Shown here: positions 1 to 5,507 of the stretch, piece after piece
Numbering within the stretch: position 1 is the stretch's first letter
Layout: each line of letters opens with the position of its first letter
Origin: an uncultured Pyrinomonas sp.
GTDB taxonomy: Bacteria > Acidobacteriota > Blastocatellia > Pyrinomonadales > Pyrinomonadaceae
NCBI GenBank assembly: GCA_937135995.1
Contig: CAKZOF010000231.1
Location: forward strand, 1 to 14,046
Direction: 5' to 3'
DNA length: 14,046 nucleotides
Position numbers and translations under genes: made by a program
The notes under the pieces: generated by a model
The model's input: only the letters and a program-made list of their open reading frames with translations
The model's database searches: none
Told to the model about the DNA's origin: nothing

Positions 1-497
1 AGCTGTAAGGATTTTGTCAACTCGATTTTCAACTTTTTGTCAAGACAAGCTTGGGGACGAACGATTAATGTTTCGCGCGTCGCACGCGGACCAGCCCTGC
101 AAGCCGGGGCTGCAGAGAATGGTGGTTCGCCTCTGCGCCATTCTAGACCAGAATCGGATGGCGAGCAATGTTTTTTGAAGCGAACCCGCTCAATGCAAGA
201 GTTTTTTGAAGGCCAGTCTCCTCACGCTCCGAAGTATTTCGGAACTCGCTTTTCGAACGCTCCGGCCGAGGTCTTCGGCAAGGCGCACCGGAGCGAAACT
301 CTTGCGATGGATGAGGAGGCGGCTCGCAAAGTTTTCGCGCAAGGGGGAAGAGGTGCAAAACGATGGCTCGGTGAGAGAGGCACAAAAGTCAGAGGACGCT
401 GGGGAGAGGGTGCTTTGGCTCGACGCGCCTCTCTCGCGAGCCGGGGTTTAGCACCAAGGTCTCAGAGTCGGGAGCCAGAAGATCGGGAGATTTTAGT
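1..497. other. Gene-free region with repeats and inverted repeats
   Basis: No convincing gene is visible here. One open frame from a TTG at 37 runs to 501 on the + strand, but its product is Arg/Ser/Gly-rich, has no recognisable motif or Shine-Dalgarno sequence, and spans strong inverted repeats. The stretch holds two TTGACA hexamers on the - strand near the left edge, tandem hairpins at 92-112 and 116-144, a direct repeat at 170-180 and 201-211, and a complex inverted-repeat block at 365-455. It probably contains the promoter and untranslated leader of the gene at 498, but I could not place that promoter. The left-edge hexamers suggest a divergent promoter for a gene beyond the window. Confidence 0.6.
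365..455 (+). promoter_or_regulatory. Leader block with two competing hairpins
   Basis: Three arms overlap. GGCTCG (365-370) plus GAGAGAGGC (373-381) can pair with GCCTCTCTC (427-435) plus CGAGCC (437-442), giving 15 base pairs with one small internal loop. Alternatively GGCTCG (417-422) pairs with the same CGAGCC (437-442), enclosed by GGTGCT (409-414) pairing with AGCACC (450-455). Both folds need bases 437-442, so they exclude each other. The block ends 43 bases before the start codon at 498 and no T-run follows it, so it does not look like a simple terminator. A role as a switch in the 5' leader is inference; the base pairing is read directly from the sequence. Confidence 0.4.
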
Positions 498-1958
498 ATG
501 AGTTCGGGTATGAGATGGCACTCAAGGTCGTTCATCGCGTTGATTTTGGTCGGCTTCTTCTCTCTGCTGGCGCACGCCGACGTCAAGATTCGCAGCCGAA
601 TGACGGTTGACGGACAGAACATGGAGAGCGCGACATACATCAAAGGCAAGCGCCAGCGCAACGAGTGGGGCAGCGGGCAGTTCCGCATGGTCAACCTCAC
701 GCAGTGCGATCTTCGCCGCAACGTCCGTTTGAATGAGGCGGCGCGGAGATACGTTATCGAACCGTTCGACGACGAACCGACGCCAGTTGCAGCGGCAACA
801 CCAGCCGAAGCCCGACCCGCGCCAGCGCGCCCGGCACGTCGCGGCGGCGTCGTCAACTACACGATGAACGTCGTTGACACCGGGGAACGCCGCCGAATGT
901 TCGGCCTTCTGGCGCGCCACCTGAAAGTGACGACGACGTGGGAGAGTTCGCCCGACGCCTGCCAGCAGACCAAAGGGAGGATGGAAAGAGACGGTTGGTA
1001 CGTGGATTTCCAAACAGACTTCCACTGCGAGGAGACGCTCAGGCCGCAACTTCCGACGCGCAGCGCGCAACCTGATTGCAAGGATCGCGTCATCATGCGG
1101 ACCACCGGCACAGGCAAGTTAGGCTACCCGCTCATCGAAACGACGACGATTTACGGCAATGACGGGCGGACCACGACGATGACCCAAGAAGTGGTAGAAC
1201 TGACCACAACGCCACTCGATCCGGCGCTGTTCGAGATACCGGCCGGTTACACGCAGGCGCGCGATGAGCGCGAGATGCTCGCCGGAATGGTTGCCAGTAT
1301 GTCCCGGGAAGACGAGAGCGGTGCCGCTTCGTCGCCCGCAGCCTCTCAGCCGTCGGTCAACGTGCCCAACGCCTCGGCCGATGCAGCGAGTTTCACGCCA
1401 GCTTCGACGCCGAAGCGTCCGGGCGTTGTGCGTTTCGGATTGGTGCTGCCGCGCGCGCAGCTTCCGGGCGATGCGGCCCGCGCCGCCGAAGGCGTGCGCA
1501 ACTCCTTCGCTAGCTTTTTGAAAGGACCGAACCTCGAAGTCATCGCCATTGAAGCGCGTCTGCCGGATCAGGCATTGGCCGAAGCACAGCAAAAGGATTG
1601 TGACTACGTTCTCTTCTCCGACTTGACCGTAAAGAAGGGCAAGAGCGGAGGCTTGTTCGGGCGGGCGATGGGTAGCGCCATCGGCAACGTGGCGGCTTCC
1701 GCTATCCCGTATGGCAACACGACGGGCGATTACGTCGCGCGCTCCATCGCCGTGAACGCCATCTACACCGCTGCCGACGTTGCCGGTTCGATCAAGGCCA
1801 AAGACGAAGTAAGCCTCGAATACAAATTGCTGAAGCCGGACGGCACGGCGGTGGTCTCGAACACATTGAAAGCCAAAGCGAACGCAGACGGACAAGACGT
1901 CATCTCGCCGCTCATCGAGCGCGCTGCTGCAGCGACCGTGGGCGCTGCGCGCAAATGA
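498..1958 (+). CDS. Secreted two-domain protein of unknown function
   Basis: I do not recognise this 486-residue protein as a named enzyme. Residues 1-27 form a signal peptide with a hydrophobic core and an AHA cleavage site. Residues 28 to about 270 are a beta-rich domain broken by a Pro/Ala linker (about 94-113). Its opening (KIRSRMTVDGQNMES) and the end EIPAGY recall the DUF4412-like periplasmic or lipoprotein families, a weak resemblance. A Ser/Ala/Pro linker (about 272-307) leads to a C-terminal domain (about 308-486) that alternates hydrophobic strands, has a CDYVLFSDL segment and a Gly-rich stretch near 385-408; it vaguely resembles Rossmann-like halves of TolB or CsgG-type proteins. 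The ATG at 498 follows GGGAGA (485-490) by 7 bases. Likely periplasmic or surface-exposed. Confidence 0.85.
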   Translation: MSSGMRWHSRSFIALILVGFFSLLAHADVKIRSRMTVDGQNMESATYIKGKRQRNEWGSGQFRMVNLTQCDLRRNVRLNEAARRYVIEPFDDEPTPVAAATPAEARPAPARPARRGGVVNYTMNVVDTGERRRMFGLLARHLKVTTTWESSPDACQQTKGRMERDGWYVDFQTDFHCEETLRPQLPTRSAQPDCKDRVIMRTTGTGKLGYPLIETTTIYGNDGRTTTMTQEVVELTTTPLDPALFEIPAGYTQARDEREMLAGMVASMSREDESGAASSPAASQPSVNVPNASADAASFTPASTPKRPGVVRFGLVLPRAQLPGDAARAAEGVRNSFASFLKGPNLEVIAIEARLPDQALAEAQQKDCDYVLFSDLTVKKGKSGGLFGRAMGSAIGNVAASAIPYGNTTGDYVARSIAVNAIYTAADVAGSIKAKDEVSLEYKLLKPDGTAVVSNTLKAKANADGQDVISPLIERAAAATVGAARK

Positions 1959-1963
1959 TTTTG

Positions 1964-1993
1964 GCGGATGAAGTGCCGTAGCATCTCATCCGC
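1964..1993 (+). repeat. Inverted repeat after the secreted-protein gene
   Basis: GCGGATGA (1964-1971) and TCATCCGC (1986-1993) form a perfect 8-bp stem with a 14-base loop, starting 6 bases after the stop codon of the upstream gene. No T-run follows, so termination by this stem alone is unlikely. It may protect the 3' end of the transcript or help the stronger hairpin further downstream. Confidence 0.35.
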
Positions 1994-2051
1994 TTCAAGC
2001 TCGCTTGTCTCCTTCAGAGCAAGCGATGGTCCTCCTCTCCGAGCAGACCAA

Positions 2052-2132
2052 GGTTGAGGCGAGGCGGCCGAAGTCGCCCGGGGGCGAGACCACTCGACCC
2101 GCTTTCGACTGGACACGTGGTTGAGGCGAGGC
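2052..2132. repeat. 14-bp direct repeat, two copies
   Basis: GGTTGAGGCGAGGC occurs at 2052-2065 and again at 2119-2132, 67 bases apart. The second copy forms the left arm and loop of the inner stem of the terminator hairpin. No third copy was noticed by eye in this window. Confidence 0.6.
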
Positions 2133-2165
2133 AACCACCTGCCGGTCGAAAGCGGGCGAGTTTTT
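2093..2165 (+). terminator. Branched Rho-independent terminator
   Basis: CTCG (2093-2096), a bulged A, and CCCGCTTTCGAC (2098-2109) pair with GTCGAAAGCGGG (2145-2156) plus CGAG (2157-2160), giving 16 base pairs followed directly by TTTTT (2161-2165). The loop carries a second stem, GTGGTT (2117-2122) with AACCAC (2133-2138). It lies about 135 bases after the secreted-protein gene and 85 bases before the methyltransferase start. It may simply end the upstream transcript, or act as an attenuator if transcription of the methyltransferase starts upstream of it. Confidence 0.75.
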
Positions 2166-2250
2166 ACTGCCTCTTTCCGAAGGCGAGAGCAGTGCTCCTT
2201 ACCTTATCCGCGCCCAACGACAACAGATCTCGAGTCCAAGGAGATTCATC

Positions 2251-3321
2251 ATGACCACACAGTCACCGCGACGCTCCACCAACATGCCTGAACCTTCACC
2301 AGCCCTTTTCTTCGAAACGGTCAACGCTTATCAACGCACCGCCGCGCTCAAAGCGGCGATTGAGTTAGATCTTTTCACCGCCATCGGGGAGCAGCATGAA
2401 ACGGTTCACGAACTGGCCCATCGCTGCAATGCCTCCGAACGCGGGTTACGCATCCTCTGCGACTATCTGACGATCATCGGTTTTCTCGCGAAAGATGGCG
2501 AGCGTTACGCGCTCACAACTGATTCAGCGATCTTCCTCGACCGGCGCTCCCCTGTTTACCTCGGGGATTCAATCGAATTCCTTCTCTCCTCGACGCTCGT
2601 CGAAGCTTTCAAGGATGTCAAAGAGGTCGTGCGCAAAGGCGGCACGCTCATGCCCGACGAAGGGGCGCTCGCGCCGGAACATCCGATGTGGGTGCGATTC
2701 GCACGAGCGATGGGCCCGCTGATGGCGCTGCCAGCGAAGCTGCTGGCAAACATCGTGGGCGAGCGAGCGGGCGGCCAAGCGCGCGTGCTCGACATCGCTG
2801 CCGGACACGGCATGTTCGGTCTTGCGTTCGCTGAACGTCACCCGCAAACCGAGGTCACCGCCCTAGACTGGGCCAACGTGCTCGAAGTGGCCCGCCAGAA
2901 CGCGCGCGATGCCGGCGTCGAAGATCGCTTTCACACCATCGCCGGAAGCGCTTTCGAGGCAGACTACGGCGGCGACTACGATCTCGTTCTGCTCCCTAAT
3001 TTCCTCCATCATTTCGACGTTCCGACGTGCGAGAGCGTCCTGCGCCGGATTCATGCCGCGCTCGCCGATGGCGGGAGTGTGGCGATCGTTGAATTCATCC
3101 CTGACGAGGATCGCATCAATCCACCGATCGCTGCATCGTTCGGCATGATGATGCTCGGCACGACGCCACAGGGTGATGTGTACACCTTTTCGCAGTTCAA
3201 AGAGATGCTCGAAAAGACGGGATTTGCTGATCCGGAGCTTCATGACCTGCCGCCGACTTTCTTCCGCGCCCTGGTGGCGCGCAAAGTCAAGGCCAGCGGG
3301 AGGCCGAACGAGGAGAATTGA
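2251..3321 (+). CDS. SAM-dependent methyltransferase, O-methyltransferase-like
   Basis: Encodes 356 residues with the two-part layout of the small-molecule O-methyltransferase family (Methyltransf_2 / hydroxyneurosporene and acetylserotonin methyltransferase type). The N-terminal helical, winged-helix-like dimerisation region (about 15-110) has the typical AALKAAIELDLF segment. The class I Rossmann domain carries motif I VLDIAAGHG at 179-187 for SAM binding, an acidic residue after the next strand (TALDW), and PNFLHHF at 249-255, a position common in this family. The ATG at 2251 follows AAGGAG (2238-2243) by 7 bases, a strong ribosome binding site. The protein has no signal peptide and should be cytoplasmic. 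The substrate cannot be read from the sequence, and no biosynthetic cluster surrounds it. The gene is probably monocistronic, with hairpins on both sides. Confidence 0.9.
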   Translation: MTTQSPRRSTNMPEPSPALFFETVNAYQRTAALKAAIELDLFTAIGEQHETVHELAHRCNASERGLRILCDYLTIIGFLAKDGERYALTTDSAIFLDRRSPVYLGDSIEFLLSSTLVEAFKDVKEVVRKGGTLMPDEGALAPEHPMWVRFARAMGPLMALPAKLLANIVGERAGGQARVLDIAAGHGMFGLAFAERHPQTEVTALDWANVLEVARQNARDAGVEDRFHTIAGSAFEADYGGDYDLVLLPNFLHHFDVPTCESVLRRIHAALADGGSVAIVEFIPDEDRINPPIAASFGMMMLGTTPQGDVYTFSQFKEMLEKTGFADPELHDLPPTFFRALVARKVKASGRPNEEN

Positions 3322-3357
3322 GCAGCCCTTCGTGAAGATCTTTCGCGTTTGCTCGAG

Positions 3358-3387
3358 CCGGCTACCGCGCGAGTTTCGCGGTAGCGG
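3358..3387 (+). terminator. Hairpin after the methyltransferase gene
   Basis: GCTACCGCG (3361-3369) and CGCGGTAGC (3377-3385) form a perfect 9-bp stem with a 7-base loop, extendable by CC/GG across one bulged G. It lies 37 bases after the methyltransferase stop. Only a short T-run follows (TGAACTTTGTGG), so it is a weak or atypical terminator candidate. Confidence 0.45.
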
Positions 3388-3403
3388 TGAACTTTGTGGT
3401 CGG

Positions 3404-3430
3404 TTCTGAGCGCGCCGCTTGTGTTAAAAT
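3404..3430 (+). promoter_or_regulatory. Putative rlmN promoter
   Basis: TAAAAT at 3425-3430, preceded by TGTGT, resembles an extended -10 element. A weak -35 candidate, TTCTGA, lies at 3404-3409 with 15 bases between. Position +1 would fall near 3437-3439, on or beside the rlmN ATG at 3439. No Shine-Dalgarno sequence separates this element from the start codon, so the message may be leaderless. Confidence 0.4.
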
Positions 3431-3438
3431 TGACCGTT

Positions 3439-4518
3439 ATGGTCGAACCGTTGCACGTGCTCGATCTCTCGTTGGATGAAATCGTCCGTTTCGTCGAGGG
3501 GCTTGGCGAGCGCCCTTTTCGCGGACGGCAACTCTTCTCCGCCCTGCACAACCGGCGCGTGCGCTCGTTCACGGAGATCACAGACCTGCCAAAAGCTTTC
3601 CGCGCGCTGCTGGTCGAACGCGCGACGCTTCGAACGCTCGCGCTCGAAGCGCGATACTTTTCGACTGACGGCACGCGCCGCTATCTCTTCCGCACGCGGG
3701 ATGGTCATCCCGTTGAGACGGTCTTCATCCCGGAAGCGCGGCGCGACACGATCTGCTTTTCGTCGCAGGCCGGCTGCGCGCTCGCGTGCGCTTTCTGTTT
3801 GACGGCGCAGCTTGGGTTGAAACGAAGCTTGACGGCAGGCGAGATCGTCGAGCAGATCATCTGCGCGCTCAACGACGTGTACGGCGAAGCGGGCGACGTG
3901 CCGCACGGGACGAATCTGGTCGCCATGGGCGCGGGCGAACCACTGCTTGCGCTCGATTCCCTGCTCAAGGCGCTGCGCATCATGGCCGCGCCCGAAGGGT
4001 TGCACATCGTGCCGCGGCGCGTCACCGTGTCAACGGCAGGCGTCGTCCCGCGCATCCGGCAACTGGCCGAAGTTAAAGATCGTCCGCACCTTGCCGTTTC
4101 GCTTTCGGCTCCCACCGACGAACTGCGCGACCGCTTGATGCCGATCAATCGGCGCTGGCCGCTCGCCGAATTGCTGGCCGCGTGCCGCGATTTTCAACGT
4201 TCGCTCAGGCCAGGCGAGCGGTTGACGTTCGAGTACGTCATGCTCAGCGGCGTCAACGATGCGGACGAACAGGCGCGGCAACTGGCCCGGTTGCTCAACC
4301 GGCACCAGCTTCGCGCCAAAGTCAACTTGATCCCGCATAATCCGGCCGAACCGCTTCCCTATCGCCCATCCCCGGATGAACGCATCGAAAGCTTCCGCCG
4401 CATTCTCGAAGCGAAAGGCATTCCAACCTTCGTGCGCCGCCCGCGCGGGCGCGACATCTTCGCCGCCTGCGGGCAACTGGCCGCGCGCCATCTGACCGAG
4501 GCTTCCCTTTCCAGCTAA
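3439..4518 (+). CDS. rlmN: Dual-specificity RNA methyltransferase RlmN
   Basis: Radical-SAM enzyme that, in characterised family members, methylates C2 of adenosine 2503 in 23S rRNA and of adenosine 37 in some tRNAs. With the ATG at 3439 it has 359 residues, close to the usual family length. The radical-SAM cluster motif CX3CX2C is C113, C117 and C120 (CALACAFC). Both extra catalytic cysteines known in RlmN are present: C106 in the TICFSSQ segment and C344 in RGRDIFAACGQL near the C-terminus. Fe-S and substrate-handling segments such as AMGAGEPLL, LAVSLSAP and NLIPHNP are also visible, so the enzyme looks intact. The frame is open upstream to a TTG at 3394, but the ATG gives the family-like N-terminus (LDLSLDEI). 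It has its own promoter candidate and no partner gene. Confidence 0.97.
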   Translation: MVEPLHVLDLSLDEIVRFVEGLGERPFRGRQLFSALHNRRVRSFTEITDLPKAFRALLVERATLRTLALEARYFSTDGTRRYLFRTRDGHPVETVFIPEARRDTICFSSQAGCALACAFCLTAQLGLKRSLTAGEIVEQIICALNDVYGEAGDVPHGTNLVAMGAGEPLLALDSLLKALRIMAAPEGLHIVPRRVTVSTAGVVPRIRQLAEVKDRPHLAVSLSAPTDELRDRLMPINRRWPLAELLAACRDFQRSLRPGERLTFEYVMLSGVNDADEQARQLARLLNRHQLRAKVNLIPHNPAEPLPYRPSPDERIESFRRILEAKGIPTFVRRPRGRDIFAACGQLAARHLTEASLSS

Positions 4519-4553
4519 GCGCTGCGGAACTGTTCGCAAGGGCGCGTCGGGCT

Positions 4554-4607
4554 GGCTTCGCTAGCGAGCCGCCGGAGTCTGTTGCCGCTCCCTGTTCGGG
4601 GCGCAAC
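4554..4607 (+). repeat. Inverted repeats in the spacer after rlmN
   Basis: TCGCTAGCGA (4558-4567) is a perfect palindrome inside the imperfect dyad GGCTTCGCTAGCGAGCC (4554-4570). A second hairpin pairs GTTGCCGCTCC (4581-4591) with GGGGCGCAAC (4598-4607) with one bulge and one G-U pair. Neither has a T-run. They could be inefficient terminators for rlmN; I see no coding sequence in this 165-base spacer. Confidence 0.35.
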
Positions 4608-4619
4608 CGCCTAAGCGAT

Positions 4620-4649
4620 TTGGTGCAGCGAAACCGCGCCGTGTAGAAT
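4620..4649 (+). promoter_or_regulatory. Putative promoter of the DsbD-N-like gene
   Basis: TTGGTG (4620-4625) and TAGAAT (4644-4649) sit 18 bases apart, a reasonable sigma-70-type pair. The TTG start codon lies 34 bases after the -10. The same TAGAAT hexamer precedes the TonB receptor gene on the other strand. Confidence 0.45.
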
Positions 4650-4683
4650 CGAGACGACATCCCGAAAGCGGAGGAAGATCGCC

Positions 4684-5229
4684 TTGAAAACAAAGGTTCG
4701 CAGGTTCTTGCTCTTTTCGTTTGCTGCTCTGTTGCTGATCGGACCAGCAACTCTTGCGACTCGCGCCCAAGCTCCCATCGAGATCAACGGCTATTACTCA
4801 CTCGATCGCGCGCCGCGCGGGCGCGTCGTGCAAGCCGCCATCGTCATTGACATCCCGCAAGGCTATCACGTCAACTCGAACCGCCCGTTGAGTAAGTATG
4901 CCATTCCGACCGAGGTGAAGATCGAGGCGCCAGCGGGCGTGCGCGTCGGCCCGGTGATCTACCCGCGCCCGGTTGTCCGGCGCTTCAGCTTCTCCAAAGA
5001 TCAGATCGCCGTATACGAAGGGCGCGCCGTGATAAGGTTCAACGTCACGGTGCCAGCCAATTTTCAAGGCGACCGGTTGACGCTGCGCGCGCGCGTCCGC
5101 TATCAAGCCTGCACGGACGAGGTCTGCTACCCGCCGCGCACGCGCGAAGTCACCATGCCCATCGAAGTCGTCGAGCGCGGCGCGCGCGTCGAACGGATCA
5201 ACAACGCCGTCTTCGGGCGAAGAGGTTGA
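4684..5229 (+). CDS. Exported stand-alone DsbD N-terminal domain protein
   Basis: Encodes 181 residues starting with TTG at 4684. That start is supported by GGAGG (4670-4674) 9 bases upstream and by the signal peptide it gives: basic MKTKVRR, a hydrophobic core to about residue 20, and likely cleavage near ATRA or AQA (about 28-30). The mature part matches the immunoglobulin-like N-terminal domain of DsbD: segments like IDIPQGYHVNSNRP and the signature YQACTDEVCYPP, with redox cysteines C143 and C148. In E. coli DsbD this domain passes electrons to periplasmic partners, but there it is fused to a membrane domain and a thioredoxin domain. Both are absent here and no DsbD-beta or thioredoxin gene is in the window. 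It may work with a separately encoded CcdA-like protein (inference). Confidence 0.88.
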   Translation: MKTKVRRFLLFSFAALLLIGPATLATRAQAPIEINGYYSLDRAPRGRVVQAAIVIDIPQGYHVNSNRPLSKYAIPTEVKIEAPAGVRVGPVIYPRPVVRRFSFSKDQIAVYEGRAVIRFNVTVPANFQGDRLTLRARVRYQACTDEVCYPPRTREVTMPIEVVERGARVERINNAVFGRRG

Positions 5230-5231
5230 TC

Positions 5232-5260
5232 CGTCGGCTCTCGCTGCCGATGCACCTTTT
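5232..5260 (+). terminator. Terminator after the DsbD-N-like gene
   Basis: CGTCGGC (5232-5238) pairs with GCCGATG (5246-5252) over a 7-base loop with one G-U pair, and TTTT (5257-5260) follows after four bases. It begins 3 bases after the stop codon, a sensible place for a modest Rho-independent terminator. Confidence 0.5.
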
Positions 5261-5414
5261 GAACCGTGAACGACGGGCCGCGCGGCGTTTCGTAAAGGGC
5301 GTGGCGTAGCTCGTTGCGCCATGTGCCAACCGCCCTCCGCGTTTGAAAGCCCTCGCCGACGATTTAGCTTCCGAATCGAGGAGGTCAACATCGCTCATTG
5401 CAATCCAGCGGGCC

Positions 5415-5456
5415 GCGCCAGGCAACCAGCGGAAAAATTTCCGTTGCCTCTGGCGC
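5415..5456. promoter_or_regulatory. 42-bp dyad, possible operator of the GH92 operon
   Basis: GCGCCAG (5415-5421), GCAAC (5422-5426) and GGAAA (5431-5435) mirror TTTCC (5438-5442), GTTGC (5443-5447) and CTGGCGC (5450-5456). That makes 17 paired positions around an AA centre, offset only by CAGC on the left and CT on the right. The right arm covers the proposed -35 hexamer at 5444-5449. This suggests either a regulator-binding site or an RNA hairpin. No regulator gene adjoins it. Confidence 0.4.
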
Positions 5457-5473
5457 AAGAGAGGGAGCATAAT
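5444..5473 (+). promoter_or_regulatory. Putative promoter of the GH92 operon
   Basis: TTGCCT (5444-5449) and CATAAT (5468-5473) are separated by 18 bases. The GH92 start codon lies 34 bases after the -10, leaving room for a short leader with GGAG at 5498-5501. The position fits the start of the three-gene operon. Confidence 0.45.
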
Positions 5474-5507
5474 CTTGCCTCTTCCGAAGCCGTTTGTGGA
5501 GACGAGG

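Noticed and set aside
37..501. 154-residue frame overlapping the first gene by ATGA
   Set aside because: TTG start with no ribosome binding site, Arg/Ser-rich product with no recognisable motif, and it crosses strong inverted repeats. Better explained as an untranslated leader; the ATGA overlap is probably chance.
5343..5507. N-terminal extension of the GH92 protein
   Set aside because: It lacks a family-like sequence, would place the signal peptide internally, and covers the promoter and dyad. The ATG at 5508 has a ribosome binding site and a proper signal peptide.
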